Origin: Rhizopus sp. PT2906
Taxonomy: Eukaryota; Mucoromycota; Mucoromycetes; Mucorales; Rhizopodaceae
Direction: 5' to 3'
DNA: 64,000 nucleotides
Assembly (NCBI GenBank): GCA_025529335.1
Contig: JAMYHX010000005.1
Span: 1 to 64,000, forward strand
Part shown: positions 43,757-54,374 of the stretch, in pieces
How positions within the stretch are numbered: position 1 is the first letter of the stretch
Layout: each line of letters opens with the position of its first letter
Translations under genes and position numbers: made by a program
Notes under the pieces: generated by a model
What the model saw: the letters and a program-made list of their open reading frames with translations, nothing else
Databases searched by the model: none
Told to the model about the DNA's origin: nothing

Positions 43757-44543
43757 ATGGATCAAAGTGTAAGCCGATTGCACGAATTTGATCAAGAAGT
43801 ATTACCTCATCCTGAGAATGCGGCATCTTATGCTACAAGAGGGTTCTTAGAAACACTCACAGACACAGTTGATGCAAGATTAAGTAAAGAGGATGACGGA
43901 AGCGACACGTACAAAGAAGAATTGAGAATACTCAAAAGTGCCATTAGAGCATTTACAATTATTTTACCTTTTTTATTCAAGACAGTGTAAGTTTGTTGAT
44001 ACTTTATGTCTCTTTTTTCCAACACTTTCAATAGTTGCCAGAATGAAGCAGAATCCAAATTATGGGAACTGACTTTTACGTTTATTCAAACCGTTCGTTT
44101 TAAACTACTTCATCATGTCAACACAGGTGTAAAGATTCACGCTATCAAATGTTTACAAGTCATTGTTCTCTTATTATCCAAATCATCTCAAGTAAGTCTA
44201 TTTCTTTTATGTGATTCCTTTTATTTTACATGTATCCTGTAGAAAGACCTTTCTCTTGGCTTAATCAGACCAAACCACCGCATATTGAATACCCAAGCGC
44301 TTGAAAAGGAAGGACAAGCTATACTCGAAGATATGCTGACACAACTCAACTCGACTACAGAATCTGTTCTCACTGCGACAATCAATTGTCTTGTCGTGAC
44401 CGTGAAAAGACGACATCAATTCCTAAAGGTTGTTATGCCAAGGCTGACAGCTTGGAGGAAGATGAGAGATCAAAATGATTCGCCTGTTCTTCTACGAAAT
44501 GTTGAAAAGGTAATCAAGCTTGCCTTTATTGCCTTGATCAGGT

Positions 44544-44575
<32 letters not shown>

Positions 44576-46605
44576 ATCTCATCCAAAAGAAAAAAGAACA
44601 GAGCCGCTTGCGGCTTACCGTAGCGATCTGATGCAAGGATTTGCATCTATTGGTGGTAACTTGGCCATGTTTCAAAACAACCGACGCGATGAATCGAGAC
44701 GACAAAAGAGACAAGTACATCATGAAGAGGAGCGACGCATAGAAAAGAAGGCCAAGTTAGAACCGTACACACCAATGATACCGCCTGCCAATGCGCCCAA
44801 TATACTTGCTAATTACGATATCACGCAGATACCTGTGTCGGCCATTGTCAATCTCTGCATGACCGTGTTGCAGACGGTGCCACTAGAAGTCATGACGGAA
44901 CGTGTTGCGATGGTATTGCATATATATATAAACAAGATAGGATGTGAGATATTAAACATTATATATAGTTGCCTAGAGAAGGTGTCACCTTGGCCGTGAC
45001 ACGTCCAGGCTTTGTGCGATCGACGACACCACCGTACCCTCCACCTCCAGACCAGCCAGAGACGATTCATCATCCACGTATTAAACGAGAAGAAGTCAAG
45101 GAAGAAATCGATTCAGATGAAGAGATGGTTGATGTCCCGCCACTACCTCAACCAGTCAAAATAGAGCCTATCAAGGAAGAAAAGAAGCCAAAGGTTGAGG
45201 TCTTGGCAAGTGCAGAAGAACGAGCCAGTCAGGCATTGAAGATGCAGCCGTATGAGCTAGTCACGTCCAAGGTGGATACATTCAACGATACCGAAAAACG
45301 CGAGTTGCTCAAGATGACCTTTGAGCGTATGCTCAAAGCTGAGCATGCTTTCAAATCTAATCTGATGCATAAAGACGCGAATAGTAAGCAAGTCTGGTGC
45401 ACGTTGATATCCAAGCTTGTGACAAGAGGAATTAACCATAATAATAATAAAAGTCTGACGAAAGAGATTAAAGACATGTTATTAAATTTCATTGTAGAAA
45501 GCCCATCTTCCAGGCATGTGTTATCAAAAAAATAGACGTGGTATATACATATATATTAATAATGGTTTGCAGAAATGAATTGGCTATTGCCTGGTTTAAG
45601 GAAGAGTATTCAATAGAGGAGCAAGACTATTTTACCTGGCTTCATCAATTACTAGAAAAAACAATCCCAACCTTAGATGCCAAAGATCGAACATTGACCA
45701 AGTTCCTGTTGGACGCACCTGCACTGGATGCTAGATGTGTTGAATTAGTCAAGGAGAACCTGCACCAGGTGCCCGAACGATTTGTTACGTCTATATCAAC
45801 CTTGCGTAGCCTCGTGATGAATAAACCCGTTGTGCGTTATGACGCCCTCCAGGTTCTGCTGGACCTTTGCGTTCATCCGAACGATAAGATGAGACGAACA
45901 AGTATTGTAGCGGTTAAGAAATGGAACATGATGGATGAACAAGAGGATATTGATGCCAGAGTGGAGGCATATTCAATTGAAGCACTTCAGACATTAAAGA
46001 GCCTTTCCAAAGAAAAAATTGAAGCTATGGAAGTAGATGAAACAAATAACGCAGCTGAAAAAGATGACGAAGCAGCTAATGCACCTGAAAAAGAAGAAGA
46101 AGAAGAAGCTAATACAATTGAAAAAGAAGTCGTTCGACACGCTGAGCTCTACTTTGTGTTATGTACAAAGAAGCCTAGTTTACTAAAGGAGTGAGTTTAT
46201 CAACCATGACATCATTATCAAGTGCCTCTCTTTATTAATTAACATTTTTTTTTTAGATTATTCTCAGTTTATATTGAATCATCCGAAGATGTTCAGTCGT
46301 GCATCCGTCTTCATATCGTCAACATGGTGAAATCAATAGGTATGAAGTCACCTGACCTTATATCTATTCTCAGAGAATGTCCTGAAGGTTCAGGGACATT
46401 GGTGACCAGAATACTAGCGATCCTCTGCGAATCAAGTAAGTTATATAATTATGTGTAAAAGATGTCAAACTTAAAAGTTGTAGAACCACCCACACGCGAT
46501 ATTATCTCAACCTTGGAACAATTGTCTACTGATCAATCAATTGATATGGGACAATTAGAGCCCATTTTGAGTGGACATAGTTTAAATCATTCATTAAAGA
46601 AATAA
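43757..46605 (+). CDS. Symplekin/Pta1 homologue, pre-mRNA 3'-end processing scaffold
   Basis: Symplekin (yeast Pta1) is the scaffold of the cleavage and polyadenylation machinery. About eight exons encode roughly 800 residues, near the size of Pta1 and shorter than animal symplekin. The N-terminal HEAT region includes LWELTFTFIQTVRFKLLHHV, VKIHAIKCLQVIVLLLSK, NCLVVTVKRRHQFLKVVMP and LRNVEKVIKLAFIALIRT, matching the symplekin/Pta1 N-terminal domain. Then come a charged stretch RRDESRRQKRQ, a Pro-rich acidic linker (TTPPYPPPPDQPE and EIDSDEEMVDV), and a second helical part from ALKMQPYELVTSK through PVVRYDALQVLLDLCVHPND. A Glu-rich insert (EKEEEEEANTIEK) interrupts it. The exact splice sites in the middle are inferred from frame. 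Confidence 0.82.
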
Positions 46606-46821
46606 TTTGCTTATTCTGGTAAAGAGCCCAAAACAGACAAACGTTACATTAGGTAGCTCGCTTTATATTTAAATTAAACAATGATTTGACAAATAAGGGG
46701 CGAGGGAGGACAAAGAAAGTGGAGGACTTTCTATTAATGTACAGGCGAGCATCTTTTTTTTTTTTTTTTCTTTGTTTTTTTCTTTTCTCTTTTATTCTCT
46801 ATATACCTTTTGCTACTAAAG

Positions 46822-47667
46822 ATGACACGCGGCGTAAGTTTTCTTATTTTTTTCATATGCAACAGTAACCATAGTATCCTTTTTTTTTTTATAAAAAAAG
46901 ATTACACGGAAGAAGTTGGTTGTTGTAGGAGATGGTGGATGTGGCAAGACAAGTTTACTTGTCGTATACCAAAAGAAAGAATTCCCCAAAGTAAGAAAAA
47001 ACAAAAAGGTTAAAGATAAAGTAACCAATGTCTATATAGGAATATGTTCCAACTGTCTTTGAAAATTATATAGCCAATGTCGCCTTGGATTCAGGCAAAA
47101 TGGTAGAGTTAGCCTTATGGGATACAGCAGGACAAGAGGATTTTGATCGTCTAAGGCCATTATCCTACCCTGAGACAGATGTTATCCTTATATGCTTTGC
47201 CATCAACTTGCGCAATTCTTTTAAAAATGTTCAGGATAGAGTATGAATTTTGCAAATGATGTTTTAGGACAAAGAAGAGAAAGAGAAAGAGAAAAGGAAC
47301 TGATGATATATTATACAAATAATAGTGGTTACCTGAAGTCACTCATTTTTGTGAAGGTGTACCAAAGCTGCTGGTTGGAACCAAAGTTGATTTTAGAGAA
47401 AACAAACAAGAAATTCAAAGACTAAGTTTGTCTGGACAGACATTGATCACAACAGAAGAGGTTTGGAGAATATTTAAAACGTGTATGTTATTTACACTTT
47501 AAATAATATCACAGGGAAGACAAATGGCAAAGGAAATTGGTGCAGATTATTACGAATGTAGTGCCATGAAGAATATCAATGTCGATTTAGTAATCGAAGC
47601 TGCTACAAAGGCAGCTGTTACTGGAAGCATCAAAAAGCTTCATAGAAAGTTTTGTAAGATCTTATAA
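46822..47667 (+). CDS. Rho-family small GTPase
   Basis: A membrane-anchored molecular switch acting in actin organisation, polarity and wall synthesis. About five exons; the first is only 12 bases (MTRG). Visible motifs: GDGGCGKTSL (P-loop), YVPTVFENY (switch I, Rho effector signature), WDTAGQEDFDRLRPLSYPET (switch II), VGTKVDF, the Rho insert helix region NKQEIQRLSLSGQ, ECSAMKN, and the CAAX box CKIL after a basic KKLHRKF, which predicts geranylgeranylation. It is closest in pattern to Rho1-like proteins but differs at several positions normally fixed in Rho1 (Gly for Ala in the P-loop, Phe for Tyr in QEDFDRL) and has a shorter tail, so a divergent Rho paralogue is likely. Confidence 0.88.
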
Positions 47668-47717
47668 TAAACGGCGTCACATTTTTTTTTCCCTACATTT
47701 TTTTTTCTTTGTTTCTA

Positions 47718-48565
47718 ATGTCAAAAAAACAAGCCAAGAAATTAGGTGGAGCCTCTGCGAGTATACGTGCGGAAACAGCCAAGAGACCAGTCTATAAGAG
47801 TATTGTCAGTACACCCTTTTCGATACAATGGCCCAAAATATCAAACGAGTTAGGACAGACAATAATTGATCACTTGATAAAGTACAGATAGTAAACAATT
47901 GCAAAGTATTAGCAACTAACACATATACAAAGGATACTAGTGCCTATTGGTGCTTATCGAAAAGAACGCAAGACGCAAAAGAAACTAAAAAAGCCTTTGG
48001 ATAATATAGCGATGCCCGACATCTATTCCCGTATTCATATTGGCATCAATCAAGTGACTCGATATCTACAAAAGTACATTGACAACAACAACAACAACAA
48101 GAATAGTCAGCATGTCATTTTATATGTCTGTAAGAGAGATATTAAACCAGCCCAATTGTGTCAACATTTGCTTTATATGGCTGCTGTTGCCAATATTAAG
48201 CTTATTCCAATGCCACCTGATTCTGAATCCAAATTGAGTAATGCGCTAGGGATGACCAAGGCAGCATGCATTCTTGTTGAGGCAAGTGTTTTTCTAGCAT
48301 TTGTTTTGTTTTATATTAAAACTGATGTTTCTCAACCTTGCATTAGGCGATAGAAAACAAAGAAGAGTCGTTATTATTTGATGCAAAACAAGTTCCCTAT
48401 ATAAACGCGCCTTGGTTACGAACTTCAGAGGGTGAGTTACCCAAGTATAGAACAAATTATGTAAAGACAATAGAAACAACAGCACCGATACCAAATAATG
48501 CAAAACGTAAAGCAAAGGAAGAGAATAAAGAAGAAGGTCCACAACAGAAAAAGGCTAAAAATTAA
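47718..48565 (+). CDS. RNase P/MRP subunit of the Pop3/Rpp38 (L7Ae-like) type
   Basis: A putative protein subunit of RNase P and RNase MRP, which trim tRNA leaders and rRNA precursors. Three exons (47718-47881, 47933-48281, 48347-48565) join in frame to 243 residues. An N-terminal PFSIQWPKI segment is followed by LVPIGAYRKERK. The L7Ae-like core reads RIHIGINQVTRYLQKYID, HVILYVCKRDIKPAQLCQHL, VANIKLIPMP and LGMTKAACILVEA. The lysine-rich C-terminus (KRKAKEENKEE..KKAKN) resembles that of Rpp38. The second intron needs a GC donor (GAG then GCAAGT) to keep frame. It sits 50 bases after the Rho gene and 58 bases before the next gene on the same strand. NHP2/SNU13-type proteins are shorter, which makes Pop3 the better fit. 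Confidence 0.72.
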
Positions 48566-48575
48566 TTAATTGATT

Positions 48576-48576
<1 letters not shown>

Positions 48577-48611
<35 letters not shown>
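48577..48611 (+). repeat. Run of 35 T
   Basis: An uninterrupted poly-T tract fills most of the 58-base gap between the Pop3-like stop and the next start codon. It probably acts both as terminator-side sequence and as a nucleosome-excluding promoter element for the downstream gene. Length is likely variable between isolates. Confidence 0.7.
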
Positions 48612-48623
48612 CTTGTAAATAAA

Positions 48624-49428
48624 ATGAATACTTTCTGTTACAGTAAAAATAAGAATACAATAAATGAAAAGTCGCTTGATTTATACAGTTGTCCTGATGC
48701 TAATGATAAGACACCTCTTGTTGTCTTTATTCATGGTGGTGCCTGGAGAACAGAAGACAAGAACGACTATAGAGCATTAGCTACTGATTGTCTCTCGTTG
48801 GGAATCACGACTGTTTCTGTTAATTATAGGTTGAATATGAAATATGAAATAGGAATGCATACATATTAAACTGCTTATTTATAGACTGAGTTTACTAGAA
48901 AAAGATGAAAAAGTAAGCAAGATCAGACACCCAAGTCATATTGAAGATGTAGCAGAAGCAATTCAGTTCTTGGTTACAACACCACCTACTCACACTTATG
49001 ATCCAAACCAACTCTATCTCGTTGGTCATTCAGCAGGTGCACATATTGCAATGATGCTCCTATTAGACGACACGTTCCAATGTCACCAGTATATCAAGGG
49101 CGTCCTTGGTGTCTCTGGTATTTACGATATCCCTCGCCTGCTCAACCAATTTCCTTCTTATATTGACTTTATTCGACAAGCATTTGGAGACACAGATTAT
49201 GGCCTGGCTTCACCTGTCAGTAAGCAAGCACGATCGGATGCACTTGTCTTGATCGCCCATAGTCAAGAAGATTCCTTGATTGACAATCAACAATCAGAAG
49301 TCATGACTGAGCATGTAAAATCACTTGGTATGAAGGTGATGCTTGATATGAGTCTAAAAGGGGACCATTATGATATTATGAAGTTTGATAAGCTAAAGTC
49401 TTTATTGCAAACCCTTTGTTCAAAATGA
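48624..49428 (+). CDS. Kynurenine formamidase-like alpha/beta hydrolase
   Basis: The likely reaction is hydrolysis of N-formylkynurenine to kynurenine in tryptophan breakdown and NAD synthesis (Bna7/arylformamidase). Two exons (48624-48829 and 48885-49428) give 249 residues. The oxyanion-hole motif VFIHGGAW, the nucleophile elbow VGHSAGAHIAMM, the acid region AHSQEDSLID and the histidine region GDHYDIM are in the order and spacing of the arylformamidase/BNA7 family. GVSGIYDIPRL between them also fits. No signal peptide. General carboxylesterases share HGGAW and GHSAG, so substrate is inferred, but the short length and the GVSGIYD segment favour the formamidase. Confidence 0.78.
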
Positions 49429-49524
49429 TCATAAAAAATAATTGAAAAGCCGAACACAGTAGCGTGTATTTCTTTTTTTTCTCTCTTTCTCTCTTTTGTA
49501 ACTCTTTTTTCTATTAATTATAAA

Positions 49525-50294
49525 ATGGCAAGTAACGAAGAATTTTATGTTCGCTATTAGTAAAGAAAAATAAAATAAAATAGACAATAAACAAGGTACT
49601 TAACTGTCCTATTATTTTAGCTCAGGACATAAAGGAAAATATGGTCATGAATTTCTAGAATTTGAATTTAGATCGGATGGACTTTGTAGATACGCGAACA
49701 ACTCTAATTATAGAAATGACAGCTTAATCAGAAAAGAAGGTATATTTATATATAAAAAAAAAAGAAAGAGAGAGAAAGAAATATTCACAATGATCAGCTT
49801 TTGTCAGTACTGCAGTTCTTGATGAGTTAAGAAAGATGATTAAAGATAGTGACATTTTAAAGTAAAGATCATATATATTAAAACAAATGATAGAGAGCTC
49901 ATATCTTGCATGTAGAGAAGACGACAGTCAATGGCCAGAAAAGAACGTTGTTGGTAGTCAAGAACTTGAAGTCAGACTTGGAAATGAACATATTTCTTTT
50001 GAAGTAAATAGTATTAAAAAGAAGAACAAAGATACAGTGTACTGATATATATATATATATGATAGACTGCCAAAATTTCATCTCTTGTTGAAGTCAATGA
50101 CAGTAAAGATCCTGAAGGCTTACGTGCATTTTATTATCTTGTTCAAGATTTAAAGGCTTTTGTATTTTCTTTAATTTCATTACATTTTAAGGTAAATTAT
50201 AGAATCTATTGATTACATAACAACTAACACAAACACAAATGTGTGGTTTATTATTTTATTATTTACTACTTATTAGATTAAACCTATTCACTAA
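49525..50294 (+). CDS. MAGO: Mago nashi, exon junction complex core protein
   Basis: Mago pairs with Y14 and clamps eIF4A3 on spliced mRNA in the exon junction complex. Six exons encode about 147 residues, an almost invariant family. The parts read MASNEEFYVRYY, SGHKGKYGHEFLEFEFR, DGLCRYANNSNYRNDSLIRK, TAVLDELRKMIKDSDIL, EDDSQWPEKNVVGSQELEV, NEHISFETAKISSLVEV, DPEGLRAFYYLVQDLKAFV and LHFKIKPIH. The last exon is only 18 bases (50277-50294, IKPIH plus stop). Introns are 50-100 bases and start GTAAAG, GTATAT or GTAAAT. The very high conservation makes the junctions reliable. Presence of Mago with introns in nearly every gene shows an active splicing-coupled system. Confidence 0.95.
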
Positions 50295-50319
50295 ACAAAA
50301 CAAATGAAATAAACTATCT

Positions 50320-51191
50320 TTATACAAAATCTGTTGTTGTTGTTGTTGTTGTTATGGTAGGGTGTGATACTAATGACTCTTGGTGAGTATTTTCTAATTC
50401 ATCTTCTTCTTCTTCATCCTCTTCTTCTTCGTCTTCTTGAAGCATGTCTACTTCTTCATCTTCATATTCTATCATTTCTTCTGGTTTAATATCTTGCTTT
50501 GACTTATTTGCTTCCACAGCAGCTGCTCCTTCTGCACCTCCACCTGCTGCCGTATAGCTCTTCATGGCTGACTCATATTCCTCTTGTTCTTTTTTATACA
50601 AGTCATAATATTTCTAAAGTGAAACCAGATGAATAAACATTCAAAAAAGAAAAAAAAAAGTTTTACCTGTTTCTCTTCTTTTGTCAACGCCTTCCACTTT
50701 TGTCCAAGCAATCGAGTGACTTCGCCCAAACTTTCGTTAGGTACTTCGTCTTTGATATTATCTCGTTCCATTCGACAATACAAGAAAAAGACATTACCAG
50801 GACCCTTTGGTGCATTAGGATCTCTTTTCTTTCTAGGTGTTGCGGATGATGTATGACCTCTTCTACCTTTGCTAATAACAGCATCCGACTGTATTTTATA
50901 TATAAGAATTACTGCGATATATATAGTGTTTTAAACTTACAAGGACAGATTCAGAAATAGAGAGTTCAGAGTCACTTTCATTATTGTTATTAATAAAGGG
51001 TGTCTTTTTCAATCGTCGAGCTTGTCGAAGTTCTTCTATTTCCTCTAATAAAATACTACATAATATAAATAATCAAATTCTTATCTCTTATCATTAAGCT
51101 TACACTCTTTCTATTCGAAGTCGCTTTATATGATGACGAGCTTTAGTGAGTTGAAGAGTCATTTGTTCATTTTCCTAGGGTATCATTATTC

Positions 51192-51229
<38 letters not shown>

Positions 51230-51380
51230 GGCTTACATCTTCTATCTCTCTTATTCTTCGTTTATACTCTTGATATCGTTTATCATCTACATATATTATT
51301 ATGATTATCATTCCTTGATCAAATAGTTTCCTTTATTTCTTTCAATTACATTTACTTGGTTTATCTTCTACTAAACTCAT
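50320..51380 (-). CDS. HMG-box chromatin protein with N-terminal coiled coil (Nhp10/Nht1-like)
   Basis: About six exons from MSLVEDKP at 51380. A leucine- and charge-rich helical part (KRRIREIEDENEQMTLQL, ARHHIKRLRIERV, LLEEIEELRQARRLKK) precedes an acidic Ser-rich link. A single HMG box follows: KKRDPNAPKGPGNVFFLYCR, ESLGEVTRLLGQKWKALTKE, KYYDLYKKEQEEYESAMKSY. The C-terminus is strongly acidic (YEDEEVDMLQEDEEEEDEE) and ends in a Thr run. This order, coiled coil then HMG box then acidic tail, resembles the INO80-associated HMG proteins Nhp10 and Nht1. Assignment to INO80 is inference. An (AT)n microsatellite (51199-51224) lies in one intron. It converges on Mago with 25 bases between the stops. 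Confidence 0.75.
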
Positions 51381-51481
51381 GTTTTTATTATTAAAGAAAA
51401 AGAGAAGAAGAAAAAAGGAAAAAGATATTTTTTTTATATTCAGATTTTATCCGCCTCTCTTTTAGTTTTTTCTCTGCTGGT

Positions 51482-52425
51482 TCATTGGAGTTGATATAAA
51501 CCATTAATAAACATGTATCTTGAAAATGTAACATATAACCACCGAAACCAGACCAATTGAGTTTGATGTTGACGCATAGCTTTATGTGTAACTAAATAAG
51601 AAATAGGTGGCGATATCAACCTAAGCTCTTCTTTCTTTGGTGTCCACAAGTCCATGATACCAATGTATTTTCGATAAATTGGAATGCTTGTTAAAGTATA
51701 TAATCGAATAGATGAGTTGGAGTCTGTAAATTTCCTATTGTGGTTTCATTAGTCTTATATTTACTGGTTTTATACTCTAAATATACTTTGTTCCCAAATA
51801 GGCTGCTCGATGGTTAGTATGTCCTGATACTCCATAGTCATCAAATGTGATAATCTATAACCATGAATTATTTTTTGTTTCGCTTTTTCTATTCTATATA
51901 CACACTTACCGTGTCAATCTTTTCCTTGGTAACGTAGTGTTGTATATGGTTGCTAATGGTTATTGGATCCCATGTCACTTCCATACTATCCTGTAGAGTT
52001 CTAAGAATAAACAATGAGTAGACTTTAAAACATGATGAAAATGATGTTACGGATCATTAATGCACTTCACATCACCAGGATGTACTCCAAGGGTTTGACA
52101 ACTTCTCACAAGCTCTTTTTTACGCAATTGACCTAATCCTTGAGCATTACCTTTTTTAAAAAGAATTAGCTTTATTGTTTATTCCCCTCCTCCCAAAACA
52201 AATACCATTGGATAGACACAACACATGAACTCGACATTTGACCAAGGATACAAGTGTAGTGATGGTGGGCCCAAAGAACATGCATTCATCATCAGGATGA
52301 GCTGTCACCACAAGTACACGGTTTTGTTGTTTGAATGGTAAACTCTTACTTTTCTGAAACTGGGCAAGACTAAAATAGGCATACAACAAAAGAGAAGCAA
52401 GGAATGACAAGACGACAAGAAACAT
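51482..52425 (-). CDS. GPI12: N-acetylglucosaminyl-phosphatidylinositol de-N-acetylase (PIG-L/GPI12)
   Basis: ER enzyme that removes acetate from GlcNAc-PI, the second step of GPI-anchor synthesis. Several exons; it begins with a membrane anchor, MFLVVLSFLASLLLYAYFSL. The metal-binding AHPDDECMFFGPTI motif follows, then VLCLSNG, GQLRKKELVRSCQTLGV, VTWDPITISNHIQHYV, TFDDYGVSGHTNHRAAY and RWLYVTFSRYMFINGLYQLQ. AHPDDE, DxxGVSGHxNH and RYMFIN are the hallmarks of PIG-L/GPI12. The start lies 22 bases after the RPC4 stop on the same strand, so its promoter must overlap RPC4 coding sequence. It fits with the GPI-anchored protein at 39795, though the two are not linked functionally by position. Confidence 0.92.
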
Positions 52426-52447
52426 TAGGGAAAAAAAAATTGTTTTA

Positions 52448-53761
52448 TTATTTCATAGCTTCTTCAGCTTCCTTTAAAAGTGAATCCATATTCGGTGAAC
52501 ACACAAATTTCTGTACAATGTGACCCAGTTCGATCGCCTTTTTTGTTTCTTCACTCTCGTGGTCAACGACCATCACGTTTTCCAGGAAAGAAGAGTGCAT
52601 GCCTTGGGTGACATCCAAAAGAATAGTTCCAAACTGCATCTTCATCTTGCCACTCTTGTACACAATCAGCTTACCGACCTGTCCCTCTGGCATATCTTCC
52701 AATGCAAGGCTAGCCATGGCGTCTTCTAACGTTGATTTGCGAACACCGGATGGTAAACTCTGTTCAGTTTTTTCAACCTTGACCGCTTCTTCATCCTTTA
52801 TTTCTTCCACCTCTTGTTTTTTGGCTTCGAACTTGGGCACAACAGTAGGCAATTGGAAATAGAGTAGTTCTTCCTCGGCTACACAAACAAGTCGATCTTT
52901 TTCATCCAATGCAAATATATTTTGAGCAGGAGCATCAGAGTTCATGTACACTTTTTCCTTATGTTCTATTTTTACTTCTTCCTTTTCTTCGTCTATTGCC
53001 ATCCCATCTTCTTGTTCTTCCTTAATCTTGACATTATCATCATTCTCTTCTTTTTTTGAGCGAACTGTCATCCAAGGTATTTTACCCACTTTTTGTGATA
53101 ATGTAATTGGATCCACATCACCTTCCAACCGAGAAACATGAGGAAATGTCACAGGTGTATACTCTGTTGCACCCTCCGTGAACATCTCGACCATATCTGT
53201 GCCTGCACTATCTGCTTCTGCTCGATTACCCACATCGCCACCGTAGGTAGCAAACCCGCCACCACCATAACCAGGACGACTGGTCCCGCTACGAGCAACG
53301 GCAGATGGACCCAACGAGAAGATACCAGATGCAGTAGCTTCCTCAATAATCAATCCACGACCTCGACCACGGCCTCTGCCTCTACCGCCCCCACGACCAA
53401 AACCACCGCCTCGACCTCGTCCGAACCGATCGTCTCTTTGCTTTGAATTGAGAGCTTCATCAATGGCTGACGACGTTACTTCTTTTTTGTTTCGCTTTAA
53501 TGGTACTGTAGGTTTAAATTTCATCTTGACTGCACCACCACGTGTCTTTTGACCTTCGTTTACACTTTGTAATCGTCCTGAAGCGACTGATTCCGGTCGC
53601 ATCGTTCCAATCGTTGTTGATTTCTGTTGTTCTGTCGATTCACTCTTGACTTCAGGTTCTGATGCTCTCGGTTTGGAGGGTCCTCCGCCTCGTTTGACGG
53701 GCGCAAAACGTCGAGTTTGTTTCTTGACACCAGGAGAAAGATTATCAGTAGAATCAGACAT
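52448..53761 (-). CDS. RPC53: RNA polymerase III subunit RPC4/RPC53
   Basis: A subunit of RNA polymerase III that forms a TFIIF-like heterodimer with C37 and acts in termination and reinitiation. Intronless, 437 residues from MSDSTDNLSPG; the in-frame extension to 53815 is discarded because it encodes only a hydrophobic leader with no match. The N-terminal half is basic and disordered with an RGG-like run (GRGRGGGFGRGGGRGRGRGR). A KMKFKPTVPLKR motif, typical of the family, lies at about residues 78-89. The C-terminal dimerisation domain reads QLPTVVPKFE, GKLIVYKSGKMKMQFGTILL, VTQGMHSSFLENVMVVD and GHIVQKFVCSPNMDSLL. These last elements are diagnostic. Confidence 0.93.
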   Translation of the reverse strand: MSDSTDNLSPGVKKQTRRFAPVKRGGGPSKPRASEPEVKSESTEQQKSTTIGTMRPESVASGRLQSVNEGQKTRGGAVKMKFKPTVPLKRNKKEVTSSAIDEALNSKQRDDRFGRGRGGGFGRGGGRGRGRGRGRGLIIEEATASGIFSLGPSAVARSGTSRPGYGGGGFATYGGDVGNRAEADSAGTDMVEMFTEGATEYTPVTFPHVSRLEGDVDPITLSQKVGKIPWMTVRSKKEENDDNVKIKEEQEDGMAIDEEKEEVKIEHKEKVYMNSDAPAQNIFALDEKDRLVCVAEEELLYFQLPTVVPKFEAKKQEVEEIKDEEAVKVEKTEQSLPSGVRKSTLEDAMASLALEDMPEGQVGKLIVYKSGKMKMQFGTILLDVTQGMHSSFLENVMVVDHESEETKKAIELGHIVQKFVCSPNMDSLLKEAEEAMK

Positions 53762-54374
53762 GTATATATGTTTAGAAAAAAAAAAAGTAACTTTGAAAAG
53801 CCAAAGGACACGCACACAGTCACTGACAGTGCGCAGTCACTCTAGTCCATAAAAAGCAAGGTTTTTTTTTTAAATAAACTCTAGTCTTTAAAAAGGGGGT
53901 TATCTTTTTTTCCGCTTGTCTTTTTTTTCTCTCTCTCTTTCTTTTTCCTTGGCTGCGTAAAAATAAAAAACGTAGTTTTTTCTGATTAGCCAATGAGATT
54001 GCGTGTAATTTTTTTTTTCCTGAAAGAATGTATTGAGTCATGTCACAAAAAGGAAGCGGAGGGGTCTTATGTGCGACTCCCCTGTCGGCGCTACTTGTTT
54101 TGTTTTGAAAAGGTTAAAGGAGTGCGTCGTGCAGTTAAATTAAGGGTTACGCTGCGAATCAAAACGTTTTGGTGCAACTTTATACCTTTTTCAAATTTTT
54201 CTATTGTTTTCTTTTCAGAAAAAATCTCGAACCAATCACTTTTGATTCCCAGATTCTAAGCCACAAGTTGCCAAAAAAGTATAAATACGGCCGGTTTTGG
54301 TTTAACAAAAACAATTTTTTCACATTTTTTTCCGCTTTTCATAACTTTTTTTTTTATTATTATTATTATTAAAA
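53762..54374. promoter_or_regulatory. Divergent promoter of RPC4 and TBP
   Basis: Two general transcription genes diverge from this 613-base spacer. TATAAATA at about 54280-54287 is some 90 bases before the TBP start. On the other side are only A/T runs (53777-53788, 53860-53874). Near 54340-54374 the leader of TBP is T-rich and ends in a short ATT repeat. The frame 53993-54259 is not protein-like. Confidence 0.5.
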
